NCBI RefSeq assembly: GCF_018881925.1
Contig: NZ_JACVPL010000006.1
Coordinates: 1 to 64,000, forward strand
Length of the DNA stretch: 64,000 nucleotides
Source of the DNA: Polynucleobacter sp. Latsch14-2
GTDB taxonomy: Bacteria; Pseudomonadota; Gammaproteobacteria; Burkholderiales; Burkholderiaceae
Direction: 5' to 3'
This document shows, piece after piece, positions 42,613 through 53,892 of this stretch (positions within the stretch are counted from its first letter, which is position 1; each line of letters opens with the position of its first letter). Below the pieces are notes generated by a model, which saw only the letters and a program-made list of their open reading frames with translations, was not told the origin of the DNA and did not search any database. A program made the position numbers and the translations under genes.

Positions 42613-44151
42613 TTAGTCTTCGGTAGCCAAATGCAGGTGAAGTTGTGAGCGCGCGAAGTCACTAGAGTCGCGCTGGCGATCCGCCTGCGCCTCAGTACTA
42701 TTACGAGCTGCCTCTAGAGCATCCAAATAGGATTCATTGATGTCACCGGTAATGTAATGACCGTCAAAGCATGAGGCTTCAAAATGCTGAATATTAGGGT
42801 TGATATCGCTAACAGCGCGCTTCATATCCTCAACACTTTGATATATCAGTTGATCTGCACCAATCATTTTATTAATTTCATCATCAGTGCGGCCATAAGC
42901 AACCAGCTCACTGCGGGTAGGCATATCAATTCCGTATACATTAGGAAAGCGCACAGGGGGAGCTGCAGAGGCGAAGATTACTTTTTTGGCGCCAGACTCG
43001 CGAGCCATTTGTACGATTTCAAATGAGGTTGTGCCGCGAACAATGGAATCATCTACGATCAGTACTGTCTTATCCTTGAATTCGACATGCATGGCGTTCA
43101 ATTTTTGACGGACTGATTTTCTGCGTACGGCTTGGCCAGGCATGATGAAAGTTCGACCAATGTAGCGATTCTTAAAAAAGCCTTCTCGGTAGTCAACACC
43201 CAAACGCTTGGCAACTTGCATTGCAGCTGGGCGACTTGAATCTGGAATGGGCATAACAACATCAATTTCACCGGGGATCGTTTCTTTACGAATCTTCTCG
43301 GCAAGGTAATCACCCATGCGCATACGTACGTTATAGACTGTGACGCCGTCAATCGTTGAATCGGGACGCGCCATATAGACGTACTCAAAAATACATGGAG
43401 TGAGAACGGCATCTGCGACGCACTGACGAGAAGAAAAGTTGCCATCTAAGTCAATATAAATTGCTTCACCCGGATTAACATCGCGCACAAAAGTAAAACC
43501 AAGGCCTTCCAGTGCTACCGATTCAGATGCAATCATCCATTCTGGCCCCTTGGATGTATCAATGCGTCCTATGCATAAAGGGCGTATTCCGAATGGATCG
43601 CGGAATGCCAACAAACCATAGCCAGCAATGAGCGAGACTACAGCATAAGAACCCTTGACGCGCTTAGTTACGCCTGTAACAGCATTGAACATTGCGCTTT
43701 CATCCAATGCCGCACTATTTGTTTCTTTTTGAAGCTCATCAGCTAACACATTGAGGAGCACTTCCGTATCAGAGCTAGTGTTGATATGGCGACGGTCACG
43801 ATACGCCATCTCTACGCGTAAGCTTGGCGCATTAGTTAGGTTGCCATTGTGGGCCAAAATAATCCCATACGGGGCACTGACATAAAATGGTTGAGCCTCT
43901 TCTTCACTGCTAGCCGAGCCAGCAGTTGGATAACGCACCTGCCCGATGCCCGCATTACCATGAAGGCTGCGCATGTTTCGAGTCCGAAATACATCTCGCA
44001 CTAATCCATTGGCCTTATGCATTGTGAAAGAGTTGCCGTGCATTGTAGCGATGCCCGCAGCGTCTTGACCACGATGCTGCAAGAGCAACAAGGCGTCATA
44101 GAGAAGCTGGTTTACTGGGGAGTGGGAAACTGTTCCGACGATGCCGCACAT
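42613..44151 (-). CDS. purF: Amidophosphoribosyltransferase
   Basis: A 512-residue enzyme that makes phosphoribosylamine, the first step of purine synthesis. Residue Cys2 in MCGIVGTVSH is the N-terminal glutaminase nucleophile; the PRPP site is VLIVDDSIVRGTTSFEIV. The Fe-S-free type is suggested by the absence of the long cysteine-rich propeptide. It starts four bases after the cvpA stop, the usual order. The C-terminal tail is rich in Asp, Arg and Gln. Confidence 0.95.
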   Translation of the reverse strand: MCGIVGTVSHSPVNQLLYDALLLLQHRGQDAAGIATMHGNSFTMHKANGLVRDVFRTRNMRSLHGNAGIGQVRYPTAGSASSEEEAQPFYVSAPYGIILAHNGNLTNAPSLRVEMAYRDRRHINTSSDTEVLLNVLADELQKETNSAALDESAMFNAVTGVTKRVKGSYAVVSLIAGYGLLAFRDPFGIRPLCIGRIDTSKGPEWMIASESVALEGLGFTFVRDVNPGEAIYIDLDGNFSSRQCVADAVLTPCIFEYVYMARPDSTIDGVTVYNVRMRMGDYLAEKIRKETIPGEIDVVMPIPDSSRPAAMQVAKRLGVDYREGFFKNRYIGRTFIMPGQAVRRKSVRQKLNAMHVEFKDKTVLIVDDSIVRGTTSFEIVQMARESGAKKVIFASAAPPVRFPNVYGIDMPTRSELVAYGRTDDEINKMIGADQLIYQSVEDMKRAVSDINPNIQHFEASCFDGHYITGDINESYLDALEAARNSTEAQADRQRDSSDFARSQLHLHLATED

Positions 44152-44155
44152 AGAC

Positions 44156-44722
44156 CTAAGCCCCTATTTTTAATGAAGGTGTAACTGTGGGGGGAATTTT
44201 TGGCATTGCATCACCCAACTGCTTTGCCCAATCGAGCGGTAGCCAATTTTTAATCAAGCTCGTTGCCATATCAACTGCCGGCCTTGTAATTGCTTTTTGC
44301 CATGCAACACTCTGAGGTATGGGTGTTAATGCAGCCAAGGTTGCTAATACAACTATGATCAAACCGCCTCGTAATATGCCAAAGATTAGCCCTAAAAAAC
44401 GATCCGTCAAACTTAATCCGGCGGAAAGAAGAATTTTTTGTACAACACCGCCCAATAATCCACAGGCAATTAAAGTCAACACAAAAAGTATTAAAAAACT
44501 CACTCCAAGACTTAGGAGTTCATCCATATGAAAGGTAGATAGCCACTCAGTTGAAAGATAATTGGCGTAGTGATAGGCAACCCATGCAGCGATAAACCAT
44601 GAGGCTAGAGCTAAAACTTCCTTAAATAAACCTCGAGAAATGCCGACCAATGCAGAAACCAAGAGCACAACTAGGGTGAAGTAATCCACCGTAGTTAAGT
44701 TAAGGGTGGACAGGTGATCCAT
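44156..44722 (-). CDS. cvpA: CvpA family membrane protein
   Basis: A 188-residue protein with four membrane helices and the CvpA signature TVDYFTLVVLLVSALVGISR near the N-terminus. CvpA is linked to purF across proteobacteria and was found as a colicin V production function; its actual role is unclear (known). The C-terminus after residue 150 is Pro/Lys/Ala rich. It shares its start base with the end of the SPOR gene. Confidence 0.9.
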   Translation of the reverse strand: MDHLSTLNLTTVDYFTLVVLLVSALVGISRGLFKEVLALASWFIAAWVAYHYANYLSTEWLSTFHMDELLSLGVSFLILFVLTLIACGLLGGVVQKILLSAGLSLTDRFLGLIFGILRGGLIIVVLATLAALTPIPQSVAWQKAITRPAVDMATSLIKNWLPLDWAKQLGDAMPKIPPTVTPSLKIGA

Positions 44723-45528
44723 TAAGGTGAACCTACCTCAATTAGGCGGGGCGTTAAGCCCATCGCCTTTACCTTTTTCTCTGCGGTATCAGCAGAATCT
44801 TTGTCGGAGAATGGGCCGGCGCGAAGTAAAAACAAGGTTACGCCGTCAGCACCCTTTTTGGTTGTCACAACATTTGGAATCTTTTGCGCTTTTAATTTTG
44901 AAACCCAACCATTAACTCGATCTTCCGAAGCAAATGCTCCAATCTGCAAAATAAACTTGCCAGACCCTGTTGAGGAAGATTTTGCTGGGATATCAGCTTT
45001 AGGCTTTGTGGCACTTTGAACAACCTCTTCACCTGCAGCAAGACCTAAGCCGGTAGCTTTATTTGTTGTAGGGGTGGGCGTTGACTTAGTTTCTATTACT
45101 GGCGCGCTTGCTGGACTAGAAGTAGCTTTAACTGGGGACAACTCCCTATCTTTGGGCGCTGGGTCGGGTGAGATCTTGGCCTCAGTCTTTTCTACAGCCT
45201 TTACTTCTGGAACGGGTGTGCTTTCCACTGGATTAGGCAGGCTAGCAACAATATTGACGGCAATATCATTGCTCACCGCCTTAGGCTTGTTATCCAAAAT
45301 TCTAGGGAGACCAACTACGGCTATGAGCACCAAAACAGCTGCTCCGATTAAACGATGTCTGGCGCGCTGCTGTTCTGGGTCTTCAGTAAGCGCATCTTCC
45401 TGAATCTCAAAGGCACGTTGCAGTGCGCGTGGGGTAAATTTTTTGGTGGTGCGTCTTGCCCCTTCCGAGCCTCTATCAAGGTTGTCAGACTGAGGTTTTC
45501 GCTTAAAAAGCTTCGGTAAACGAATCAT
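44722..45528 (-). CDS. SPOR-domain membrane protein (DedD-like)
   Basis: A 268-residue protein: a basic cytoplasmic tail, one membrane helix at about 62-80 (GAAVLVLIAVVGLPRIL), a long Pro/Ala/Thr/Lys-rich periplasmic linker, and a SPOR domain from about residue 190 (GKFILQIGAFASEDRVNGW and LFLLRAGPFSDKDSADTA). SPOR domains bind peptidoglycan denuded of stem peptides at the division site. Location between folC and cvpA is typical of DedD. Confidence 0.88.
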   Translation of the reverse strand: MIRLPKLFKRKPQSDNLDRGSEGARRTTKKFTPRALQRAFEIQEDALTEDPEQQRARHRLIGAAVLVLIAVVGLPRILDNKPKAVSNDIAVNIVASLPNPVESTPVPEVKAVEKTEAKISPDPAPKDRELSPVKATSSPASAPVIETKSTPTPTTNKATGLGLAAGEEVVQSATKPKADIPAKSSSTGSGKFILQIGAFASEDRVNGWVSKLKAQKIPNVVTTKKGADGVTLFLLRAGPFSDKDSADTAEKKVKAMGLTPRLIEVGSP

Positions 45529-45531
45529 TAA

Positions 45532-46857
45532 TCAATGCGCCTGGTTGGTTCTATATGCCATTACACCGGCAACGGTATAGAAAGATCCGAAGGTGATAAT
45601 TCTATCACCCTCACCTGCTTTAGATAAGGCTTTTTGATACGCTGCAGCTGGATCCAAAAAGGTCTCAATTCCGCCATCATCCCCATTTTTTACTTTTACC
45701 CCAAGGTTTTCAAGCTTACTGGCTAAATCATGTGCACTGGCGGCTCGAGGGGTTGGTAAATCTGTGCAATACCAAAAATCTACAATACCCAACAATGGCT
45801 TGATAACACCCTCGATATCTTTGTCGGCCATTGCCCCAAAAATAGCATAGGTATAGGGGTGATAGCCCATACGCTCTAGACTTTGAGCCAATGTAGAGGC
45901 AGCATGAGGATTATGAGCAACATCCAGGACTACGGTAGGTTGACCTGGCAGAACTTGAAAGCGCCCAGGTAATTCCACCATGGCAAGGCCATTACGGATG
46001 TCTTGCGCGCTTACTGGTAAACGTTGGTGAAGCGCCATCAAGGTCGCAATAACTGCGGACGCATTCAGTATTTGATTGGCACCCCTTAAAGCTGGGTAGC
46101 CAAGCCCGCTAAAGCGTTTTTTTCGACCTGCCCATCCCCACTGCTGCTTATCGCCTTGAAAGTTATAGTCTCGACCCTGCAACCACAGGTCGCAGCCCAA
46201 TTCTTTTGCGCAATCAATTAACGTTTGAGGCGGCACAGGATCACCACAAACGGCAATTTTTCCAGGGCGGAATATGCCTGCTTTTTCTTTTGCAATTTCT
46301 TCACGCGTGCCGCCTAAAAAATCAGCATGGTCAATATCGATACTAGTCACAATGGCGCAGTCAGCATCCACAATATTAACGGCATCTAAGCGGCCACCCA
46401 TACCCACCTCTAATACCACCACATCCAGATGCGCATTGGCGAAGAGATGCATGATAGCCAGGGTTGTAAATTCAAAGTAGGTTAATGTAGGCGCATCTAT
46501 CAAACTCACGCGGGCGTTTTCAATAGCAGTGAAATGCTCTAGCAGTAGGGAGTCACTGACTTCCTCGCCATTAACCTTTGCACGTTCATTAAAGTTTAGG
46601 AGATGGGGCGACATGTGACATCCGACGCGATAGCCAGATGAAATAAAAATACTTTCCAAGAAGGCGCAGGTAGAGCCCTTACCATTTGTGCCGGCAACGG
46701 TAATAACAGGGCAATCAAACTGCAGTCCAAGCGCTGCTTTAACACGGCCGATGCGCTCAAGTCCCATATCTATACCGACAGGATGGGCAGTTTCTAGGTG
46801 ACTAAGCCAAGCCTTAAGGCTGGGAAAAAGAATGGGGGCTTGAAATGCAGTGCTCAA
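45532..46857 (-). CDS. folC: Bifunctional folylpolyglutamate/dihydrofolate synthase
   Basis: A 441-residue ATP-dependent ligase. The P-loop GTNGKGST (56-63), GMGGRLDAVN and DVAHNPHAAS segments are diagnostic of FolC. It adds glutamate to dihydropteroate and to folate. It follows accD by five bases and precedes the SPOR gene by three, the standard order. Confidence 0.93.
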   Translation of the reverse strand: MSTAFQAPILFPSLKAWLSHLETAHPVGIDMGLERIGRVKAALGLQFDCPVITVAGTNGKGSTCAFLESIFISSGYRVGCHMSPHLLNFNERAKVNGEEVSDSLLLEHFTAIENARVSLIDAPTLTYFEFTTLAIMHLFANAHLDVVVLEVGMGGRLDAVNIVDADCAIVTSIDIDHADFLGGTREEIAKEKAGIFRPGKIAVCGDPVPPQTLIDCAKELGCDLWLQGRDYNFQGDKQQWGWAGRKKRFSGLGYPALRGANQILNASAVIATLMALHQRLPVSAQDIRNGLAMVELPGRFQVLPGQPTVVLDVAHNPHAASTLAQSLERMGYHPYTYAIFGAMADKDIEGVIKPLLGIVDFWYCTDLPTPRAASAHDLASKLENLGVKVKNGDDGGIETFLDPAAAYQKALSKAGEGDRIITFGSFYTVAGVMAYRTNQAH

Positions 46858-46862
46858 GAGGG

Positions 46863-47750
46863 CTAAGCAGTTACGCTACCTGCCGCATTCGGCTCCGGTA
46901 GTTTCTGAAACAGGGCAAGCAAACGGGCAATTTCAGTGCGCATTTGGCGTCGATCAATAATCATGTCGATACCACCCTTTTGCATCAAAAACTCTGAGCG
47001 CTGAAACCCTTCGGGTAATTTTTCACGCACAGTCTGCTCAATCACACGCGGACCAGCAAAGCCGATCAAAGCCTTAGGCTCCGCCATAACTACATCTCCC
47101 ATAAAGGCAAAGCTCGCAGAGATACCACCCATCGTTGGGTCAGTGAGAACGCTAATGTAAGGCAACCCTTTTTTGGATAATAGGGTCAACATAGAATTGG
47201 TTTTGGCCATCTGAAATAAAGACAGCAAACTTTCTTGCATGCGCGCGCCACCAGTTGCGGTAACACATATAAAGGCACATTTTTTATTGATAGCCTCTTG
47301 AACGCCACGAGCAAAGCGCTCTCCAACCACTGAACCCATTGAGCCCCCCATATATTGGAACTCGAAGCAGGCTGCAACCACTGGAATAGTTTCAATCTTG
47401 CCACCAAAAACAATCAAGGCCTCAGATTCTCCAGAAGCATCCTTAGCCTCTTTTAAGCGATCGGGATATTTTTTGGAGTCTTTAAATTTAAGTGGATCAA
47501 TGGGATAAACATCCTCACCAATCTCATAGCGACCTTTTGGGTCAAGCAGACTGTCTAAACGCTGACGAGCGCCAATGCGCATATGATGACTACATTTAGG
47601 GCAAACAGATAAATTAGCCTCTATATCAGTGCTATATAGAACAGTTTCGCAACTAGGACATTTAACCCACAAACCCTCAGGAACTGACTTCCGATTTGCC
47701 GGATCAGTGTGTTGAATTTGGGGTGGGAGTAATTTATCGATCCAGCTCAT
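46863..47750 (-). CDS. accD: Acetyl-CoA carboxylase carboxyltransferase beta subunit
   Basis: A 295-residue subunit. The zinc ribbon is Cys31, Cys34, Cys50 and Cys53 (KCPSC and CPKC). The carboxyltransferase core includes [19 protein letters not shown] and [17 protein letters not shown]. It makes malonyl-CoA with AccA. It lies five bases after trpA and before folC, the usual proteobacterial order. Confidence 0.95.
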   Translation of the reverse strand: MSWIDKLLPPQIQHTDPANRKSVPEGLWVKCPSCETVLYSTDIEANLSVCPKCSHHMRIGARQRLDSLLDPKGRYEIGEDVYPIDPLKFKDSKKYPDRLKEAKDASGESEALIVFGGKIETIPVVAACFEFQYMGGSMGSVVGERFARGVQEAINKKCAFICVTATGGARMQESLLSLFQMAKTNSMLTLLSKKGLPYISVLTDPTMGGISASFAFMGDVVMAEPKALIGFAGPRVIEQTVREKLPEGFQRSEFLMQKGGIDMIIDRRQMRTEIARLLALFQKLPEPNAAGSVTA

Positions 47751-47755
47751 GTCTT

Positions 47756-48553
47756 TTAGCTATCCAGGGCGACGCGAATTTCACGTATAAAGGTTTCAAG
47801 TGATTGTACTGCTTGGTCTCTAGGCGAATCTTCCAATATCCGGATAATACGACTACCAATCACCACTGCATCAGCAGTATTGGATACTGCTTTTGCGCTA
47901 GCGGCATCATTAATGCCAAAACCTACGGCAATTGGAATGTCAGTTGCTTCCCGAATCTTAGGAATAATGCTTGCTACATCTTGGGTATTAAGGTGTGAAG
48001 CACCGGTGACGCCACGCATAGACACATAGTAGATATAACCAGAGGCTATCTTAGCGGCTTCTTTAATACGCTCCAGCGATGAAGTCGGTGCAAGCAGGAA
48101 AATTGGGTCGACTCCAGCAATGCGCATACGTGCCGCAAAATCAACGCATTCCTCTGGCGGATAGTCTACGACTAGCACGCCATCTACGCCGGCTGCTTTA
48201 GCTTCAGTAGCAAAAAACTCAGCTCCCATTTGCTCAACCGGGTTAGCGTAACCCATCAATACGACTGGCGTAGTTGTATCTTTCATTCGAAAATCTTTAA
48301 CCATTTTCAAGCAACTATGCAAAGTCACACCTTTTGCTAGAGCTCTTTCAGATGATCGTTGGATAACGGGACCATCTGCCATTGGGTCAGAAAAAGGCAC
48401 TCCCAATTCGATGACATTAGCACCACCACGTACTAAGGCGTGCATTAACTCCACAGTGAATGTTGGATCAGGATCGCCGGCAGTTATAAAGGGAATGAGC
48501 CCTTTTTTGCCAGAGGCTTTTAATTCCTTAAAGAGTGCAGTAATTTTCGACAT
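47756..48553 (-). CDS. trpA: Tryptophan synthase alpha chain
   Basis: A 265-residue TIM-barrel subunit that splits indole-3-glycerol phosphate. Catalytic Glu49 and Asp60 are in [16 protein letters not shown]. The phosphate-binding end [15 protein letters not shown] is present. It starts two bases after the trpB stop. Confidence 0.95.
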   Translation of the reverse strand: MSKITALFKELKASGKKGLIPFITAGDPDPTFTVELMHALVRGGANVIELGVPFSDPMADGPVIQRSSERALAKGVTLHSCLKMVKDFRMKDTTTPVVLMGYANPVEQMGAEFFATEAKAAGVDGVLVVDYPPEECVDFAARMRIAGVDPIFLLAPTSSLERIKEAAKIASGYIYYVSMRGVTGASHLNTQDVASIIPKIREATDIPIAVGFGINDAASAKAVSNTADAVVIGSRIIRILEDSPRDQAVQSLETFIREIRVALDS

Positions 48554-48555
48554 AC

Positions 48556-49749
48556 CTAGCCTTCAGATCCAGTTGCTTGGGCGACAGTGTGCATATCTTT
48601 ATCACCGCGACCTGAAAGATTTACTAGAATCGTTTTATCTTTTCCAAGCGTTGGCGCCATTTTGCAGGCATAGGCAATCGCATGTGCAGATTCTAGGGCG
48701 GGAATAATGCCTTCAATCTGACAACAGTCATGAAATGCCTTCAGCGCTTCTTCATCAGTGATAGCCACATAATCGGCACGTCCAGAATCTTTCAACCATG
48801 CGTGCTCAGGGCCAACGCCGGGATAGTCCATACCAGCCGAAACAGAATGCGTTTCAGAGATTTGTCCGTTTTCATCTTGCAGTAAATATGTTCGATTGCC
48901 ATGGAGAACGCCTGGTTTACCAACACAGAGCGCAGCAGAATGAGCACCACTATTGAGCCCATGACCAGCAGCTTCAACACCAATCAGTTTGACTTCAGGA
49001 TAATCAATATAGGGATAAAAAATGCCCATCGCATTGGATCCACCGCCTACACAGGCAAGAACATAATCTGGTTGGCGACCAGTCATTTCGGGCATCTGAA
49101 CTTTGCACTCTTCACCGATAACACTTTGAAAATCACGCACCATCATCGGATAAGGATGGGGTCCCGCAACTGTTCCAATAATGTAGAAGGTGTTGTCAAC
49201 GTTGGTGACCCAATCACGCATGGCTTCGTTAAGGGCATCTTTTAAAGTTTTAGTACCTGATTCAACGGGCACCACTTTAGCGCCGAGTAGCTTCATGCGA
49301 TAGACGTTTTGCGCCTGACGAGCTACGTCGACTGAGCCTTGATAAACAGTACAGTCCAAACCAAAACGAGCACAGATCGTTGCAGTAGCAACACCATGTT
49401 GCCCTGCTCCTGTTTCGGCAATGATACGTGGCTTACCCATGCGGTTAGCCAACATTGCTTGGCCAATTACATTATTAATTTTGTGAGCGCCAGTATGGTT
49501 TAAGTCTTCACGCTTTAAATAAATTTGCGCGCCACCTAGCATCTCACTCCAGCGTTTTGCATGGTAAACCGGTGATGGGCGACCAACAAAGTGTTTTAGT
49601 TCGTAGTGAAACTCTTCTATGAACTCGGGATTATGTTGATATTTGGCATATGCTTCTTTGAGCTCATCCAATGCGTACATGAGTGTTTCGGATACAAACA
49701 CACCACCATAGGGACCGAAGTGTCCTCTTGCATCTGGCTTGTCGTACAT
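48556..49749 (-). CDS. trpB: Tryptophan synthase beta chain
   Basis: A 397-residue PLP enzyme that joins indole and serine. PLP Lys90 is in [16 protein letters not shown], and [14 protein letters not shown] and [15 protein letters not shown] are the phosphate and C-terminal motifs. The gap to trpF is 33 bases. Confidence 0.96.
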   Translation of the reverse strand: MYDKPDARGHFGPYGGVFVSETLMYALDELKEAYAKYQHNPEFIEEFHYELKHFVGRPSPVYHAKRWSEMLGGAQIYLKREDLNHTGAHKINNVIGQAMLANRMGKPRIIAETGAGQHGVATATICARFGLDCTVYQGSVDVARQAQNVYRMKLLGAKVVPVESGTKTLKDALNEAMRDWVTNVDNTFYIIGTVAGPHPYPMMVRDFQSVIGEECKVQMPEMTGRQPDYVLACVGGGSNAMGIFYPYIDYPEVKLIGVEAAGHGLNSGAHSAALCVGKPGVLHGNRTYLLQDENGQISETHSVSAGMDYPGVGPEHAWLKDSGRADYVAITDEEALKAFHDCCQIEGIIPALESAHAIAYACKMAPTLGKDKTILVNLSGRGDKDMHTVAQATGSEG

Positions 49750-49782
49750 GGCTACCTTTTTGATTTAGTTACTGCGTATTGA

Positions 49783-50457
49783 TTAGGGTGCTAACTGTGC
49801 ATCTGCTGCACGCACAGCCTTGATGAATTCAGTCATCAGCATTGGATCTTTGATACCTCTGCTGCTTTCAACGCCACTTGAGACGTCAACCGCGCAAGGA
49901 TGCAGGCGAGCAAGCGCCTCGCCCACGTTGTGCGCGTTCAATCCACCACTCAAAACGACCCGATGCGCGTTTGCGCTTACCCATGTCTGTGGAATCCCCT
50001 GCCAATCAAAAGGAACGCCCCCACCGCCGTAACCCTCAACTAAGGCGTCTAGCAAAAAAGCGTTTGCAAGACCATATTGTATGGAAAAATCGTCAAAAGC
50101 GAAGCCTGCTCCCACTCTTGCGGCTTTCATCCAGGGTTGGCCATCCGCCAAGCTCGCGCAAGCCTCAGGGCTTTCATCCCCGTGAAACTGCCAGAGGGTA
50201 ATCGGTGCAATAGCCTTAATCGCCTTAAATTCAGCCTCTGAGGGGTTTACCAGCAGTCCAACCGCATCAATCCCTGCAGGAAGGCGCGAGATGAGCTGCG
50301 CGGCAATATTAGGTGTAACGGCTCTAGGGCTGGGGGGATAAAAGACAAAACCAACAGCATCCACACCCGCAGCTACAGCGGCATCGATATCAGCCGGGGT
50401 CTTCAAACCACAGATTTTGACCCTAGTTCGACCTGGAGAGTATGTAAGTAAGCCCAT
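49783..50457 (-). CDS. trpF: Phosphoribosylanthranilate isomerase
   Basis: A 224-residue TIM barrel. The catalytic Cys lies in VKICGLKTPADIDAA, and the second half includes FHGDESPEACASL, LSGGLNAHNVGEAL and VDVSSGVESSRGIKD, whose Asp is the general acid. It lies between truA and trpB. A stretch at the very start (MGLLTYSPGRTR) precedes the usual beginning, so the start could be slightly later. Confidence 0.93.
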   Translation of the reverse strand: MGLLTYSPGRTRVKICGLKTPADIDAAVAAGVDAVGFVFYPPSPRAVTPNIAAQLISRLPAGIDAVGLLVNPSEAEFKAIKAIAPITLWQFHGDESPEACASLADGQPWMKAARVGAGFAFDDFSIQYGLANAFLLDALVEGYGGGGVPFDWQGIPQTWVSANAHRVVLSGGLNAHNVGEALARLHPCAVDVSSGVESSRGIKDPMLMTEFIKAVRAADAQLAP

Positions 50458-50482
50458 AAGGTGATGATAAGGCCAAGCCTCT

Positions 50483-51313
50483 TTAGGTGTCTTTTAGGAG
50501 AATGGGCGGTAGCCAGGAGTTTTTAAGGTAAGGACCAGGCAGATCAAACTCTTGAGGATAGGCAATTTTAGTCAAATAAAGGCCATCAGGGGCAAATGTT
50601 GGCGCTGCAACCCTTCGGTCTTTAGCAGCCAATACTTCGGACATCCACTCTGGTGACTGTTTTCTTGCACCAATCATCAGAAAAGTTCCGACGAGGTTTC
50701 TTACCATGTGGTGCAAAAAGGCGTTCCCACGAATTTTGAAGTACAGCCAAGGTTGAGCAGAAATAATCTCAATTGAATACAAGTTTTTAATTGGCGTCTT
50801 AGCTTGACATTCAGAAGACCTAAATGATGAAAAATCGTGTTCCCCAATCAAACATTTTGCAGCCGCTTCCATCGCAGGAACATCAAACCACTTATCGGGA
50901 GGCATCATTAAATAGCCAGCGCGAGCTGCCGCCATTGGTGAACGACATGGGCCAGCATGCATTGCATAAATATAGGTGCGCTCATATGCAGAGAATCGTG
51001 CATTGAATTCATTGGGTACTGGCTTAGCCCAGTTCACCACAATCGAATCCGGTAAAAAAGAATTAATCCCTCTCACCCAAGACCAATCATCTCGCTCTAC
51101 ATTCACATCAAAATGTACAACCTGACCCAATGCATGAACACCGGTATCCGTTCTGCCAGCAGTGATCACCCGAATGAGTTGGTCGGTCGAACTATCCCCA
51201 ACAAATCTAGCGATAGCAGCTTCTAATTTATCCTGAACAGTATTGAGGCTAAGCTGTGACTGCCACCCCGAATAGGAACTGCCGTCATATTGAAGGCCAA
51301 GAGCGATGCGCAT
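50483..51313 (-). CDS. truA: tRNA pseudouridine synthase A
   Basis: A 276-residue enzyme for pseudouridine at positions 38-40 of tRNAs. Catalytic Asp56 is in [19 protein letters not shown], and [18 protein letters not shown] is typical. It follows the FimV-like gene by nine bases and precedes trpF by 25 bases, a common arrangement in betaproteobacteria. Confidence 0.95.
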   Translation of the reverse strand: MRIALGLQYDGSSYSGWQSQLSLNTVQDKLEAAIARFVGDSSTDQLIRVITAGRTDTGVHALGQVVHFDVNVERDDWSWVRGINSFLPDSIVVNWAKPVPNEFNARFSAYERTYIYAMHAGPCRSPMAAARAGYLMMPPDKWFDVPAMEAAAKCLIGEHDFSSFRSSECQAKTPIKNLYSIEIISAQPWLYFKIRGNAFLHHMVRNLVGTFLMIGARKQSPEWMSEVLAAKDRRVAAPTFAPDGLYLTKIAYPQEFDLPGPYLKNSWLPPILLKDT

Positions 51314-51322
51314 GGCTACTCC

Positions 51323-52708
51323 TTAATGACTGCGGTGCTCAAGTTCGGACAGCAAACTCTGAGCCTCAACGGTAATAGTGGGATCAACCGAATTACTCAA
51401 AGTTAAGACTTCAGCTAGCGACTTCTTGGCGGCAGCAAAATCTTCTATGGTGATATAAGCACGAGCCAGATTCAATTTAACCCGCAATGTATCTGCCAAA
51501 GGTCCAGATGGAATAGCCGCATCATTTGAGGATGACATCGAGACATCAACTGTTGGAGACCTTGCTAGATCTAAATCTATTCCAGCAAAAAGAACTTTTG
51601 CCCTATCCGGCATGGGAATGGGGGATGTCGCTAATGCCTTCTTATGAGTATGCATTGCCTTTGAATAGTCCTGCAATTCAGAGCGGCGCGCATTACGCGC
51701 TAAGAACCATAGCAGCAGTCCGGTGATAACAATCAATCCAATGGCAACGGCGGCTGCTGCAAAATTACCCAAACCGAAGTTTGACTCCGCAGGCTTCTGT
51801 TGTTTTGCTTTTTGCAAAATCTCATGAAGATCTGCAATCCTCTTTTCTAATTCAGCTACACGCGCTCGCGTCTGTTCTAGTTGTTTTTCTTGGGCGACTA
51901 ATTCTTCGGTATAACGGCGTTGTTCTGAATTGCCTTCTGAGCTAGAGCCAATTTTGAGGCGATCTGCTGGAACGGTCTCTTGATTATTTTGCTTACCTTT
52001 AGCACTATTTGAGACCGTATCTTTAGCAATCCGATCATCATTCAACTGCGCATAAGCTTCTGCAACAAAATGGTTCGCTTCGGCCGGACTAATAGAGCGC
52101 AATAGAGCTTGGTTTGGCTTATTTAATTCGGCACCAGCAGCAAGGCGATTAATGCTGCCACTAGCAAATGCATCTGGGTTGGCTTTATATAGAGCCACAA
52201 TCGTTTGATCTAAAGTCGCACCATTAAACTGCGGTGAAATTTGTGCGGCGATTTCTGAAAGCGTTTGGCCTGGCTTGACGGTAATCTTTTGCACATCACC
52301 CAGTAACAAGGTAAATGTTTTACTGATACTGCCAGATGACCAACTCAAATTGAGCAATAGATCTAAGAACGGGTCTTCCGCCACTGGAACCGTTTCAACC
52401 GTTTCAACTAAAACCATCAGACGTTCTTGCTTGTTGCTATAGACCATTGCTTGGGGATTAAAATCTAAAATCTTGCTAGAGATCCCCAGGCGAGAATATG
52501 CAAGCTTATTCGGTATGGTCACCGTAAGACTGCTTAGCAAGTTTTGATCTTCCGAGGCGAAACGAATCGGAATTTCTAGGCGTAGCGGTTCTCCAGGCTT
52601 AGATAGTAAATGGGGGGAACCCAATGACAAGGCTGCACAAGCGCAAGACCAACTTAGCAATACTAAGCAAAGTGCTTTTGTAAGACCAAGTCGGAGTAGC
52701 TGAAACAT
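51323..52708 (-). CDS. fimV: FimV-like LysM membrane protein
   Basis: A 461-residue protein from ATG 52708. A signal peptide (ending CACAALSLGS) is followed by a FimV-like N-terminal domain, a LysM segment around residue 145 (ITVKPGQTLSEIAAQI), a coiled coil with QTRARVAELEKRIADLHEIL near 295, a membrane helix around 325-345 (AAVAIGLIVITGLLLWFLA) and a short C-terminal helical domain with SLLSELEHRSH. FimV-type proteins help place type IV pili and polar machinery (known in Pseudomonas). It is about half the Pseudomonas length. The start shares one base with the asd stop. Confidence 0.82.
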   Translation of the reverse strand: MFQLLRLGLTKALCLVLLSWSCACAALSLGSPHLLSKPGEPLRLEIPIRFASEDQNLLSSLTVTIPNKLAYSRLGISSKILDFNPQAMVYSNKQERLMVLVETVETVPVAEDPFLDLLLNLSWSSGSISKTFTLLLGDVQKITVKPGQTLSEIAAQISPQFNGATLDQTIVALYKANPDAFASGSINRLAAGAELNKPNQALLRSISPAEANHFVAEAYAQLNDDRIAKDTVSNSAKGKQNNQETVPADRLKIGSSSEGNSEQRRYTEELVAQEKQLEQTRARVAELEKRIADLHEILQKAKQQKPAESNFGLGNFAAAAVAIGLIVITGLLLWFLARNARRSELQDYSKAMHTHKKALATSPIPMPDRAKVLFAGIDLDLARSPTVDVSMSSSNDAAIPSGPLADTLRVKLNLARAYITIEDFAAAKKSLAEVLTLSNSVDPTITVEAQSLLSELEHRSH

Positions 52709-53865
52709 TAAGACTCGAGCAAAATACGCAGCATCCGGCGCAGTGGCTCTGCGGCGCCCCATAGCAACTGATCGCCTACCGTGAAGGCACCAAGAAACTC
52801 GGGTCCCATTGCTAACTTATGCAGACGGCCAATAGGAACAGTCAAAGTGCCGCTTACTGCAGCGGGTGACAGATCTCGTTCAGTGGTCTCGCGATCATTT
52901 GGAACTACTTTGACCCACTGATTGTCATTTGCCAAAATAGTTTCGATTTCCTTCAGTGAGATATCTTTCTTGAGCTTCACAGTAAGCCCCTGTGAGTGGC
53001 AACGCATAGCGCCAACACGAACACATAAACCATCAATCGGAATGCTGCCAGTCGTGCGGAAAGCTGGACGACCCAAAATCTTGTTAAATTCAGCGCCACC
53101 CTTCCACTCTTCTTTAGTTTGACCGTTCTCGACAGGGACATCAATCCAAGGTATTAAGCTGCCCGCTAATGCGGTATTCCTGAAGTTTTTCTTTGGAAAA
53201 TCTGTCGAACGCAAAGTTGCGGTCACCTTACGATCAATCTCGAGGATCGATGATGCGGGGTCTGCTAGCTCGGTGGCGACGCTATCGCGTAAAGCGCCCA
53301 TCTGCAAGAGTAATTCGCGCATATTCTGCGCCCCCGCACCGGATGCTGCTTGATAGGTCATAGCGCTAATCCATACAACCATGTCTGCCTTTACTAAGCC
53401 ACCCATAGCCATCATCATTAAACTGACGGTGCAGTTACTACCAATCCAGTTTTTTCCACCGGCAGATAGCGCTTTGTCGATTACAGAGCGATTTACTGGA
53501 TCCAAAACTAATACTGCGTTATCCTTCATGCGTAATGCGCTAGCGGCATCAATCCAATGGCCTGCCCATCCAGCCGCACGCAGTTTTGGGAATACATCAT
53601 TTGTATAGTCGCCGCCCTGACAAGTCAAAATAATATCGCAGCGTGATAAGGCAGCAATGTCATTGGCATCCTGGAGATTATTCTCGCCCTTACTTACTTT
53701 TACGCCATTAATCAGCGGAACTGAACCACCTACTTGGCTAGTGCTAAAAAAAATTGGCTCTATCAGATCGAAATCTTTTTCGGCCAACATTCTGTCCATC
53801 AAAACACTGCCGACCATGCCGCGCCAGCCGACCAGGCCTACTAAAGGGGTATTTAAATTTGCCAT
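52708..53865 (-). CDS. asd: Aspartate-semialdehyde dehydrogenase
   Basis: A 385-residue NADPH enzyme of the Lys/Thr/Met branch. The NADP motif is [13 protein letters not shown] (10-22) and the catalytic Cys145 is in [15 protein letters not shown]-type loop [12 protein letters not shown] follows. It lies between leuB (27 bases) and the FimV gene, the classic Burkholderiales order. Confidence 0.95.
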   Translation of the reverse strand: MANLNTPLVGLVGWRGMVGSVLMDRMLAEKDFDLIEPIFFSTSQVGGSVPLINGVKVSKGENNLQDANDIAALSRCDIILTCQGGDYTNDVFPKLRAAGWAGHWIDAASALRMKDNAVLVLDPVNRSVIDKALSAGGKNWIGSNCTVSLMMMAMGGLVKADMVVWISAMTYQAASGAGAQNMRELLLQMGALRDSVATELADPASSILEIDRKVTATLRSTDFPKKNFRNTALAGSLIPWIDVPVENGQTKEEWKGGAEFNKILGRPAFRTTGSIPIDGLCVRVGAMRCHSQGLTVKLKKDISLKEIETILANDNQWVKVVPNDRETTERDLSPAAVSGTLTVPIGRLHKLAMGPEFLGAFTVGDQLLWGAAEPLRRMLRILLES

Positions 53866-53892
53866 GATGACGATTTAATAAATTGAGTTAAG

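Noticed and set aside
45074-45403. 109-residue plus-strand frame
   Set aside because: Antisense to the Pro/Ala/Thr-rich linker of the SPOR protein; low complexity produces long open shadow frames.
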